DNA of 10,761 nucleotides from Thermodesulfobacteriota bacterium (GTDB lineage Bacteria; Desulfobacterota; DSM-4660; Desulfatiglandales; Desulfatiglandaceae), in contig JANQDY010000181.1 in assembly GCA_028278625.1 (NCBI GenBank), forward strand, positions 1 to 10,761, read 5' to 3'. This document shows positions 1 to 7,766 of this stretch, piece by piece (position 1 is the stretch's first letter; the number at the start of each line of letters is the position of its first letter). The position numbers and the translations under genes are program-made. Below the pieces are notes generated by a model, which worked only from the letters and a program-made list of their open reading frames with translations, was not told where the DNA came from and ran no database searches.

Positions 1-1
1 G

Positions 2-334
2 TATTTCAACCTGGGAATTTCCCACTCCTTCGGGCTTCCCCATGACATCAGCCTTGATCTGGCAGCCTCCATTGGCTATTACATTTCCCAAAACGACAGT
101 ATCGTTGATTTTGATGATAACGGCAACCCCACCGACGACCGGTTCAACGGTTTTCAGGACGCATTGCTCTCAGTCGGCATGACCATTCCTTTTCTCAAAT
201 ATTTCTCGGTCACCCCTCTGATCGCCTACTCGTTTGCACTGGGTAGCTCAGCGGATAATCTGCTTAAATACACCAGCTATAGCGAGAAATCAGACCACTT
301 TTTCGGTGGCGTAACGCTTTCGATGGCCTTTTGA
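2..334 (+). CDS. Outer-membrane beta-barrel protein, C-terminal fragment
   Basis: The gene enters from the left edge, and only its last 110 codons and a TGA stop are visible. The first complete codon is at position 2. The translation alternates polar and hydrophobic or aromatic residues in short stretches, such as LDLAASIGYYIS and FSVTPLIAYSFALG. Acidic, glycine- and asparagine-rich loops separate them, for example DFDDNGNPTDD. The protein ends GGVTLSMAF-stop. A terminal phenylalanine after an amphipathic strand is the usual C-terminal signal for insertion of outer-membrane barrels by the BAM complex. The visible part would supply about four to six barrel strands. I cannot name the family; a MipA-like or other small porin-like barrel is possible. 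It is followed by a stem-loop and then a promoter, so it probably ends its own transcription unit. Confidence 0.7.
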   Translation, partial: YFNLGISHSFGLPHDISLDLAASIGYYISQNDSIVDFDDNGNPTDDRFNGFQDALLSVGMTIPFLKYFSVTPLIAYSFALGSSADNLLKYTSYSEKSDHFFGGVTLSMAF

Positions 335-369
335 CCCAAACAGATGGACAACATACCCCTTTAACAGTT

Positions 370-424
370 GAGCCCTCCCTGCATCTCTTCTCCTCCTAAA
401 AAAGAAGAGACGCTTGGGGGGCTC
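370..424 (+). terminator. Two-part stem-loop after the barrel gene; possible transcript end
   Basis: A perfect 8-bp inner stem (TCTCTTCT at 384-391 with AGAAGAGA at 403-410, 11-base loop) sits inside a 9-bp outer stem. The outer stem pairs GAGCCCTCC at 370-378 with GGGGGGCTC at 416-424 and includes one G-U pair. A small asymmetric internal loop joins the two stems. The structure begins 35 bases after the stop of the barrel gene and ends just before the rmuC promoter, which is where a terminator belongs. No run of T follows it, so it is not a textbook intrinsic terminator. It could instead stabilise the 3' end of the upstream mRNA. Confidence 0.4.
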
Positions 425-430
425 CCCTTC

Positions 431-458
431 TTGACACCCAGCACCCCTTTCTTATACA
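431..458 (+). promoter_or_regulatory. Sigma70-type promoter upstream of rmuC
   Basis: A perfect TTGACA -35 box lies at 431-436. A TATACA -10 box (4 of 6 matches to TATAAT) lies at 453-458, with a 16-base spacer. Transcription would begin near 465, giving a leader of about 70 bases before the rmuC start at 533. It is the best promoter match I found in the intergenic gaps. Because the downstream genes are closely spaced, it may drive rmuC, the macroglobulin and pbpC together. Confidence 0.55.
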
Positions 459-532
459 CTCCCTCGTAAGAGTCACCGGGCCTTCTTCACTGCCTGAAAA
501 TCAGACCTTGAAACGGTGCGGTTCAGCCGGAC

Positions 533-1870
533 ATGTCCCATTTTCTAGAAAACACCGCCAGAATGATCCTTGCCCATGAAAGCGCGTTATCGCTCCTCAT
601 GTTGGCATTGACGCTTGTGATTTTGTCAGTGGTTTTGATTCGTCTCTTTAAAAAGCAGGACTCAAGAGAGCTTATCCAAATGGGGCAACGATTGCGGCAA
701 TTGGACGATCGGCTGGAGAACCTTTCCACAAGAATTCATGAAGACGCCGCCCAAAACCGCAGGGAGACGGCCCATCATGCACATCTTGCCCGGGAGGAAA
801 TGGGCAGCGGATTTACGCGCATGACCGACGGCCTCCTTGGCCGCCTCACAGAAAACGCGGAAATGCAGAAAGTCCAGCTGGATGCCTTTGCCCGGCAGTT
901 GATGGCGTTAACCCGGCTCAACGAGGAAAAATCGGACTCCCTTCGCAAATCCCTCGATCTGCAGCTTGAGCGCATGCGAGACGAAAATAACAAGTATCTT
1001 GAGCGGATCAGGGAAACAGTTGATGAACAGCTTCATGTGAATCTTGAGAAACGGGTGGGCGAGTCTTTTAAACAGGTGAGCCATCGGCTGGAGCAGGTCT
1101 ATCGCGGACTTGGTGAAATGCAGCAACTGGCCAGTGGTGTCGGTGACCTGAAGCGGGTTCTCACCAACGTTCGTACCCGCGGCACCTGGGGAGAAGTCCG
1201 ACTGGGCGCCATACTTGATCAAATTCTCACCCCGGATCAATACGACACCAATGTGGCCACCGTAAGAGAGAGCCGTGATCGGGTGGAATTCGCCCTCCGT
1301 CTTCCGGGCAGGGGAAATCAGGTGGTGTGGCTTCCCATTGATGCAAAATTTCCTCAGGAAGACTATCAGCATCTCCTGGATGCGCTGGAAGATGCTGACA
1401 AAGCGGCCGCAGACCGGCATTTAAAACAGCTGGAAACACGGATCCGGTCGGAGGCAAAAGCCATTCGGGACAAATACATTTCACCGCCCCAGACCACGGA
1501 TTTCGCCATCATGTTCCTCCCGGTGGAAGGTCTCTATGCGGAGGTGCTCAGGCGGCCCGGGCTGTGCAATGCCCTTCAGCAGGAATATCGCGTGGTGGTA
1601 GCGGGTCCCACCACCCTGTCGGCACTCTTAAACAGCCTCCAGATCGGCTTTCGTACACTGGCCATCGAAAGGCGCACCAGCGAAGTCTGGGAGCTTCTGG
1701 GAACCCTCAAAACCGAATTCGGACGCTTCGGGGATGCCCTTGCCAAAACCCGGAAAAAGATTCGGGAAGCCGGCAACAGCATCGACCAGGCAGAAGTGCG
1801 CACCCGCGCCATTTCCCGAGAACTGCAAAAGGTGGAAAAGATCCAGTTGACGGAACAGAAATCTTCATAA
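533..1870 (+). CDS. rmuC: RmuC family protein (DNA recombination-limiting, nuclease-like)
   Basis: This 445-residue protein has the standard RmuC layout. A membrane segment lies at about residues 17-39 (hydrophobic, followed by RLFKK). A long charged, probably coiled-coil region follows at about 44-215, rich in E, R, L and Q heptads. The RmuC core domain then covers about 140-420. Family signatures are visible: GTWGE at 217-221 and IDAKFP at 269-274. The E221 and D270-x-K272 arrangement fits the PD-(D/E)xK nuclease-like fold proposed for this family. In E. coli, loss of rmuC raises inversion between short inverted repeats; the biochemical activity is not settled. The ATG at 533 is preceded by an in-frame stop at 509-511 and only a weak ribosome site. 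The ATG at residue 11 is a less likely alternative because it would crowd the membrane segment. A promoter lies about 75 bases upstream, and the macroglobulin gene starts 53 bases after the stop. Confidence 0.93.
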   Translation: MSHFLENTARMILAHESALSLLMLALTLVILSVVLIRLFKKQDSRELIQMGQRLRQLDDRLENLSTRIHEDAAQNRRETAHHAHLAREEMGSGFTRMTDGLLGRLTENAEMQKVQLDAFARQLMALTRLNEEKSDSLRKSLDLQLERMRDENNKYLERIRETVDEQLHVNLEKRVGESFKQVSHRLEQVYRGLGEMQQLASGVGDLKRVLTNVRTRGTWGEVRLGAILDQILTPDQYDTNVATVRESRDRVEFALRLPGRGNQVVWLPIDAKFPQEDYQHLLDALEDADKAAADRHLKQLETRIRSEAKAIRDKYISPPQTTDFAIMFLPVEGLYAEVLRRPGLCNALQQEYRVVVAGPTTLSALLNSLQIGFRTLAIERRTSEVWELLGTLKTEFGRFGDALAKTRKKIREAGNSIDQAEVRTRAISRELQKVEKIQLTEQKSS

Positions 1871-1876
1871 GACAAC

Positions 1877-1904
1877 TCACCGGCCATTCCACTTTGGCCG
1901 TTGA
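1877..1904 (+). other. Hairpin between rmuC and the macroglobulin gene
   Basis: CGGCCA at 1881-1886 is perfectly complementary to TGGCCG at 1895-1900, with an 8-base loop. One mismatch (1880/1901) is followed by three more pairs (1877-1879 with 1902-1904). There is no following T run, so a simple terminator is unlikely. The structure ends 7 bases before the ribosome-binding site of the next gene. It could therefore mark an RNA processing point or reduce coupling of translation. Function is inferred only from position. Confidence 0.4.
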
Positions 1905-1911
1905 CTCAACC

Positions 1912-1916
1912 AGGAG
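1912..1916 (+). promoter_or_regulatory. Ribosome-binding site fixing the macroglobulin start
   Basis: AGGAG lies 7 bases before the ATG at 1924. This decides the start: the frame stays open upstream to 1564 inside rmuC, but only the 1924 start has a strong Shine-Dalgarno sequence and begins directly with a signal peptide. Confidence 0.85.
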
Positions 1917-1923
1917 AATTACC

Positions 1924-4900
1924 ATGGGCCACCCCGGCAAAATCATTAGAGCCTTTTTATCGGTCTTAGGCATTATCGTCTTTCTGGCAGGTGCCGCAAG
2001 CCAAGGCGTCGCTGCGCCCCCTCCCCCCCACCCTCCTCTTGACATCACCCGCATAACACCTTCAGGAACGGATGTGCCCATAGGACGTGAGATTCTCTTT
2101 CAATTTGATCGTTCGGTTGTACCTTTGGGCGCCATGGCCCGAAAAGCGTCGGAAATCCCCATCACCATCACCCCTTCTCTTGAATGTCAGTGGCGCTGGC
2201 TCAACCCCAAAACCTTGGCCTGTCAATTGGGAGAAACATCGGCCCTCAAACCCGCAACCAGCTACAATATTGTCGTAAATCCCGGCATTCGCGCCCTAGA
2301 CGGGGCCACCCTTGAAAAACCGGTAGAGGTGCAATTTACGACGGTTCGACCGAAGGTAACAAACGTGTGGTTCAGAACGTGGTCCGGCCCCGGGATGCCG
2401 GTCATTCGGCTCTCGTTCAACCAGCCCGTGTTCAAGGAGTCCCTTATTCAACATCTCTATTTCGCATCACCCGGCGAAGCAACGGCCGTAACCGGTATTT
2501 CTGTCTCAAAGGACCCGGATGTGAAAGATGAACCCCTCAAAAAAGAGGGTGTGCCCGGTAACATTGCACGACGCGTCTGGTTGGTAGCGCCTGAAACGGA
2601 TTTGCCGCTGGGCGCAAAAATAACCCTACGGATAGTGCCCGGTATTATTTCCTTTTTGGGTCCGGAAAAAGGGATTGAAAGACGCGTTCTGGCTTCTTTT
2701 TCCACCTTCCCGGCTTTCACGTTCGAGGGGGTGGAATGTACCGATAATCGTGGCAAAACCGTTCAGATTGCACCAAACGATCCCGATCCTTTGGAAAACC
2801 AATGCAATCCCCTGAGACAGGCGGCACTTCTTTTTTCGTCTCCTGTAAATACGATAGAAGTTAAAGAGTGCCTCACCTTCATGCCGAGCCTCTCGGGTGA
2901 CCGTGTTGATTATGATCCATGGGCCGGGCGGACCGGATATACAAACCTCAGCTACCCACACAAAGAAAAGCAAACCTATAAAGTGTGGATTCCCGAACTG
3001 CTCAAAGCGTTTCGGAAATACAGTATCAAAAGCAGCGAAAATCTCCTGAAAGATGTCTTCGGGCGCCCCCTTGAAGATCCCATCAGCATGGCATTCATGA
3101 CGGATCACCGCCTCCCCAACTTCGTTCTGACGCACCGTCAGGCGGTCCTTGAAAAGGGCGTGGACTCCAGAGTCCCCCTGGTGGTAACCAACCTTGAAAA
3201 AGTGGATATTTCCTACGACCGGCTCACGGTACATGGAAAGGAGGCCGGCCAAAAACAAACCCTTCAGATGCCAAAGGTTGAAGATATCGCCTTTAAAATC
3301 CCCCTTGAAACCCGCGAGATGCTGCAAAAAAAGTCGGGGGTGGTTCAAGGGACGGTTCAAACGCATCCTACCGTTAAGAAGAGCCCCTGGGAAAGATGGT
3401 TCATGGCCCAGGTCACCCCCTTTCAGGTGCACGCCAAGATCGGCCATTACAACACCCTCGTGTGGGTCACGGAGCTTGCCACGGGGATGCCGGTCAAAGG
3501 CGCTCGTGTAAGTCTTTACCGAAGCACCTACAACGCCCTTCCCGAAACCCCTTCACCGTTGTGCCACGGCATCACCGATTCAAACGGCATCCTCATGATG
3601 GCGGGGACCGGCACCTTTGATCCGCATCTCACCACCCTTATGGCCTACGGCATGAAGAAACCCCATTTTTTCCTTCGGGTTCAAAAAAGGGAAGATATGG
3701 CCATGCTCCCCCTGGACGGTCCTTTCAGGGTGGATACTTACCGGGCAAGCGGCAACACCCTCTGGCCCGATATGCGACAGCGCTACGGCCATATGCACGC
3801 CTGGGGAACCACGGCCCAGGGTGTTTACCGGGCAGGAGATACGATTCAGTACAAACTCTATGTGCGCGACCAGGACAATGAGTCCTTTGTTCCGCCCCCT
3901 TTATCGGGGTATCATCTCACGGTATTGGATCCCATGGGGAAAAAGATTCATGAAAGAGAGGATCTCACGCTTAATCGCTTTGGTGCTGCCCACGGGGAAT
4001 TCCACGTACCCAAGACCGGGGCCGTGGGATGGTACCGATTCGAACTCACCGCAAACTTTGCCAAATGGAGCAGGCAGCCCATGCGGGTGTTGGTGAGCGA
4101 CTTCACCCCATCCCCTTTCAAGGTGAGCACCGAATTGAACGGCCAGTTTTTTGAAGCGGGAAAAGAGGTGGATATCATAACCCGTGCCAGGCTCCATGGG
4201 GGAGGCCCCTATGGGAATGCACGCAACCGCATAACCGCTCTCGTCAGGAGCGGAACCCTGATCCCCAAATCCGACGCCTTTCGAAATTTTCGGTTCGACA
4301 CCACCTTGCCCAAAGCGCCCCCTGAAGAGACCGTTTTTCAGAGTGAAGGAAAGTTGAACCATCAAGGAGATGCCGATTCGCGGTTTACCCTTCCAGAAGG
4401 CAAAATACTCTACGGGAAGCTGGTGGCGGAAAGCGCCGTTCAAGATGACCGGGGGAAATCGATCACCGGAAGAGCCTCCGCATCCTATACCGCCAGAAAC
4501 CGTTACGTGGGGCTGCGACCCGTTGATTGGGTCATGACCGAAGCCCAGTCCGCGCCGGTGGAATTACTGGTGGTGGATGACCAGGGGATACCCGTAAAGG
4601 ATGTCCCCATCACGGTCATCCTTTCCCGGCGTGTAACCAAGGCGGCCCGCGTAAAAGGCCCTGGCAACGCGTACATTCCCCGGTACACCCATCACTGGGT
4701 GGAGGTGGACCGGCAGGAAACCGTTTCCGGCCTTGAGCCTGTCCCCTGTTCCCTCACCCCGAAACATCCGGGCCCCCATCGCGTCATTGCAACCGTCCGG
4801 GATACGATGGGTCGCGAGCACTCCAGCCAAGTGATGCAATGGGTCCTGGGGAAGGGAGAGGTGGTATGGCAAGAGGGTCCTGACAACCGCCTGGAGATCA

Positions 4901-7755
4901 TACCGGAAAAAAATCGCTACCGGGTCGGGGACCGGGCCCGATACCTCGTCAAAAACCCGTTTCCCGGGGCCAGCGCGCTGGTCACCATGGAGCGATACGG
5001 CATTTTGAGGCACTGGGTTCAGAAGCTGGAAGGAAGCACCCCCACCATTGAGTTCGAGGTTGCGCAGGATGAGGCGCCGGGATTCTATCTATCGGTGACC
5101 GTCATCTCCCCACGGGTGGAACAGCCCCCCTTAAAGCCGGGTGACGTGGATTTGGGAAAGCCCGCCTTTCGCATGGGATATGTGAAAACAGCGGTTTTCG
5201 ATCCCGATACGGAGATCCCGGTGGTGGTCGAACCGGCGCATGAAATCTACAAACCCGGCGACAAAGTCACTGTAAAACTGAAAGCAATGGTGAAAAAGGG
5301 GCAAGAAACGCCCCCCGTTGAAATGGCCGTGGCGGTTCTGGATGAATCGGTGTTTCAACTGATTGCCCAGGGGAGCGACTACTTTGATCCGTACAAAGGA
5401 TTTAATACCCTTGACGGACTGGATATGGAGAACTTCAGCCTACTCATGGGGCTGGTGGGACGGCAGAAATTTGAAAAGAAGGGCGCCGACCAGGGCGGCG
5501 GAGGCGGTGCCCACATCAGCCTTCGGTCGGTGTTCAAGTTCGTCAGCTACTGGAACCCCGCCATCATTGCCGATGAAAAAGGTGAAGCGGCCATCTCTTT
5601 TAAAGCTCCCGACAACCTCACCGGCTGGCGCATCCTGGCCATGGCCGTCACCCCCTTTAACCGCATGGGGCTGGGTCAGGGAAGAATCAGCGTCAATCAG
5701 CCCACTGAAATCCGCCCCGTCATGCCCAATCAGGTGGTTGAAGGAGACGAATTCGAAGCCGGTTTCAGCATCATGAACCGCACTAAGGAAAAGCGGCGAT
5801 TGAAGGTGACCGTAACGGCCCAAGGTCCAATCAAGACGCCCATCACGATGCCGGCCCATGCTGATGCGCTGAAACACAGCTTTGAGATCTCCCTATCCCC
5901 TTTTGAGCGACAGACCGTCTGGGTTCCCATTCATACGGTTCAAACCGGCCGCATCGCGTTTACCGCAAAAGCCTGGGACAAGGAAGACGGCGACGGCCTT
6001 ACCCATACCCTTCCGGTCAACAAACGGTATTTCCTTGAAACCGCTGCCCTGTACGGCAGCAGCAACCGGCCTTCGGTCACGGAGACCATCGCATTTCCAA
6101 AGGAGATGCGGACCGATGCGGGCGGCATTGCCGTCCAGGTGTCACCCACCGTGCTGGGGAATCTGGAGGGGGCGTTTCAGTACCTGAAGGCGTACCCCTA
6201 TGCCTGCTGGGAACAGATTCTGACCAAGGGGGTGATGGCGAGTCATTACATTGGGCTGAAAGAATATCTTCCTTCCGGTTTCTCATGGCCCGAAAGCCCC
6301 CAATTGGTTGCGGAGACCCTTCGGAGGGCCGCGGATTTCCAGGCGCCCGGTGGTGGAATGACCTATTATGTTCCCGAAGATCAATACGCAAGCCCCTATC
6401 TGAGCGCCTATACGGCCCTGGCATTCACATGGCTTAGGGAAGCCGGTTTTTCGATTCCGGAAACCGTGCTTGAAAGACTTCACATCTACCTTGACACGCT
6501 CCTTCGGAGAAACACCCTTCCCGATTTTTACACCAGAGGAATGGCTTCAACGGTCAGAGCCGTGGCCCTGGCGGCTCTGGCAAAGGAAGGGAAACTCAAG
6601 CGCTCCGATCTCACACGGTACCAACCCCGCGTAAAAGAGATGAGTCTTTTCGGAAAAGCACATTTTCTTATGGCGGCCCTGGAGATCTCCGGTACCCATA
6701 AACTGAGGTCCCGCCTTCTTAAGATGATTCTCGCCCACAGCAACGAATCAGCCGGTAAAATAGTTTTTAGCGAAACCATAGACCACGGTTTCAGCCGCAT
6801 CCTTGCCTCCCCTTTGCGCACCAACGGCGCCATTTTGAGCGCTCTTGTAACATATGCCGCAACCACCAAGGGCAAAAAAGAGATCAGGGATGTTCCCATG
6901 AAGCTTGTGCGATTCATTACCCAGGCCAGAAAAAAACAGGACCACTGGGAAAACACACAGGCCAACATTTTCTGCATGAACGGACTGGTGAATTATGCAA
7001 GAGAATATGAAGCGCGAGCCCCCGATTTCAACGTTCGTGCCCTTTTTGAGGACAATATCCTTGGCCAGGCCCGTTTCACCGACGTGAGAGATGAAGCCGT
7101 GACTTTTTCCCGGCCCGTTACAGAGAGGGATCCCGGTAAAACCGCCCGCATTCAGCTTGAAAAAGCCGGCCAAGGCCGTCTCTATTATGCCGCACGGCTT
7201 TCCTATGCTCCCTTGGGTGAAGGATCGAAACCCGTGAATGCGGGCATCGAAATCCGCAGGGAGTATTCATTGCTGAAGGATAACAAGTGGCGGCTCCTTC
7301 AAAACCCCATACGACTCAAACGGGGTGATCTGGTGAGGATTGATCTTTTCCTGTCGCTTCCGGCGGCACGTAATTTCGTGGTTGTGGACGACCCGGTCCC
7401 CGGCGGCCTGGAACCGGTCAACCGGGATCTGGCCACCGCTTCCCGCGTGGATGCGGACCCGGAGTCGTATGTGCGGGCCGAAGGATCCTGGTGGTTCAGA
7501 CAAAGGGACTGGTTCAGTTACGGCGTATCCCGATGGAGTTTCTATCACCGTGAACTGCGCCACAACGCGGCCCGTTTCTACTCCGAATACCTGCCGGCAG
7601 GCAATTACCACCTCTCCTACACGGGTCAAGTCATTGCATCAGGTGTATTCACCATTTTGCCGGTTCATGCGGAAGAGATGTATGACCCCGATGTTTTTGG
7701 GCGGGGTGTCATGGACCGTCTAAAGGTCGAAATGCCCAAAAAGAGATCACAATAG
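1924..7755 (+). CDS. yfhM: Bacterial alpha-2-macroglobulin, thioester type (YfhM/ECAM-like)
   Basis: This is a 1943-residue exported protease trap. Such proteins are cleaved in a bait region, change shape and bind the attacking protease covalently through a Cys-Gln thioester. Residues 1-30 form a signal peptide (basic start, hydrophobic core, GVA-A cleavage site). No cysteine is available for lipidation, unlike E. coli YfhM. About 470 residues of beta-rich, Ig-like segments follow. A macroglobulin domain lies near 509-531 (LVWVTELATGMPVKGARV) and an MG2-type domain has GVYRAGD at 633-639. The bait-region domain runs at about 980-1145, with RYRVGD at 998-1003 and AVLDES around D1140. The A2M domain starts near 1205 after a glycine run and has PDNLTGW at 1229-1235. 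The thioester domain covers about 1410-1720, with CWEQ at 1428-1431 and WENTQ from 1675. The C-terminal MG10-type domain contains EEMYDP around Y1920. It is longer than E. coli YfhM (1653 residues). pbpC follows 11 bases after the stop, the classic partner arrangement. Family assignment is firm; the precise substrates are unknown. Confidence 0.96.
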   Translation: MGHPGKIIRAFLSVLGIIVFLAGAASQGVAAPPPPHPPLDITRITPSGTDVPIGREILFQFDRSVVPLGAMARKASEIPITITPSLECQWRWLNPKTLACQLGETSALKPATSYNIVVNPGIRALDGATLEKPVEVQFTTVRPKVTNVWFRTWSGPGMPVIRLSFNQPVFKESLIQHLYFASPGEATAVTGISVSKDPDVKDEPLKKEGVPGNIARRVWLVAPETDLPLGAKITLRIVPGIISFLGPEKGIERRVLASFSTFPAFTFEGVECTDNRGKTVQIAPNDPDPLENQCNPLRQAALLFSSPVNTIEVKECLTFMPSLSGDRVDYDPWAGRTGYTNLSYPHKEKQTYKVWIPELLKAFRKYSIKSSENLLKDVFGRPLEDPISMAFMTDHRLPNFVLTHRQAVLEKGVDSRVPLVVTNLEKVDISYDRLTVHGKEAGQKQTLQMPKVEDIAFKIPLETREMLQKKSGVVQGTVQTHPTVKKSPWERWFMAQVTPFQVHAKIGHYNTLVWVTELATGMPVKGARVSLYRSTYNALPETPSPLCHGITDSNGILMMAGTGTFDPHLTTLMAYGMKKPHFFLRVQKREDMAMLPLDGPFRVDTYRASGNTLWPDMRQRYGHMHAWGTTAQGVYRAGDTIQYKLYVRDQDNESFVPPPLSGYHLTVLDPMGKKIHEREDLTLNRFGAAHGEFHVPKTGAVGWYRFELTANFAKWSRQPMRVLVSDFTPSPFKVSTELNGQFFEAGKEVDIITRARLHGGGPYGNARNRITALVRSGTLIPKSDAFRNFRFDTTLPKAPPEETVFQSEGKLNHQGDADSRFTLPEGKILYGKLVAESAVQDDRGKSITGRASASYTARNRYVGLRPVDWVMTEAQSAPVELLVVDDQGIPVKDVPITVILSRRVTKAARVKGPGNAYIPRYTHHWVEVDRQETVSGLEPVPCSLTPKHPGPHRVIATVRDTMGREHSSQVMQWVLGKGEVVWQEGPDNRLEIIPEKNRYRVGDRARYLVKNPFPGASALVTMERYGILRHWVQKLEGSTPTIEFEVAQDEAPGFYLSVTVISPRVEQPPLKPGDVDLGKPAFRMGYVKTAVFDPDTEIPVVVEPAHEIYKPGDKVTVKLKAMVKKGQETPPVEMAVAVLDESVFQLIAQGSDYFDPYKGFNTLDGLDMENFSLLMGLVGRQKFEKKGADQGGGGGAHISLRSVFKFVSYWNPAIIADEKGEAAISFKAPDNLTGWRILAMAVTPFNRMGLGQGRISVNQPTEIRPVMPNQVVEGDEFEAGFSIMNRTKEKRRLKVTVTAQGPIKTPITMPAHADALKHSFEISLSPFERQTVWVPIHTVQTGRIAFTAKAWDKEDGDGLTHTLPVNKRYFLETAALYGSSNRPSVTETIAFPKEMRTDAGGIAVQVSPTVLGNLEGAFQYLKAYPYACWEQILTKGVMASHYIGLKEYLPSGFSWPESPQLVAETLRRAADFQAPGGGMTYYVPEDQYASPYLSAYTALAFTWLREAGFSIPETVLERLHIYLDTLLRRNTLPDFYTRGMASTVRAVALAALAKEGKLKRSDLTRYQPRVKEMSLFGKAHFLMAALEISGTHKLRSRLLKMILAHSNESAGKIVFSETIDHGFSRILASPLRTNGAILSALVTYAATTKGKKEIRDVPMKLVRFITQARKKQDHWENTQANIFCMNGLVNYAREYEARAPDFNVRALFEDNILGQARFTDVRDEAVTFSRPVTERDPGKTARIQLEKAGQGRLYYAARLSYAPLGEGSKPVNAGIEIRREYSLLKDNKWRLLQNPIRLKRGDLVRIDLFLSLPAARNFVVVDDPVPGGLEPVNRDLATASRVDADPESYVRAEGSWWFRQRDWFSYGVSRWSFYHRELRHNAARFYSEYLPAGNYHLSYTGQVIASGVFTILPVHAEEMYDPDVFGRGVMDRLKVEMPKKRSQ

Positions 7756-7760
7756 GACGT
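7754..7760 (+). promoter_or_regulatory. Ribosome-binding site for pbpC, favouring a TTG start
   Basis: AGGACGT matches AGGAGGT at six of seven bases and overlaps the last two bases of the macroglobulin TAG stop. It lies 6 bases before the TTG at 7767 but 12 bases before the ATG at 7773. The TTG therefore has the better spacing. The overlap also suggests translational coupling with the upstream gene. Confidence 0.5.
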
Positions 7761-7766
7761 CTCTCT

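Noticed and set aside
908..1420. A 170-codon open frame on the - strand within rmuC
   Set aside because: It is antisense to the conserved RmuC core and has no recognisable domain, so it is most likely a shadow frame.
1564..1923. A 120-codon upstream extension of the macroglobulin frame inside rmuC
   Set aside because: It overlaps the well-supported RmuC domain in another frame, lacks a ribosome site and would bury the signal peptide. The start at 1924 has AGGAG at good spacing.
2626..3447. A 273-codon open frame on the - strand within the macroglobulin gene
   Set aside because: It lies entirely opposite strongly supported coding sequence, shows no recognisable domain and is the kind of shadow frame expected in GC-moderate genes.
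5482..5514. Glycine run in the macroglobulin as a possible frameshift or repeat-instability site
   Set aside because: A glycine-rich linker just before the A2M domain is common in bacterial macroglobulins, and the frame continues correctly on both sides.
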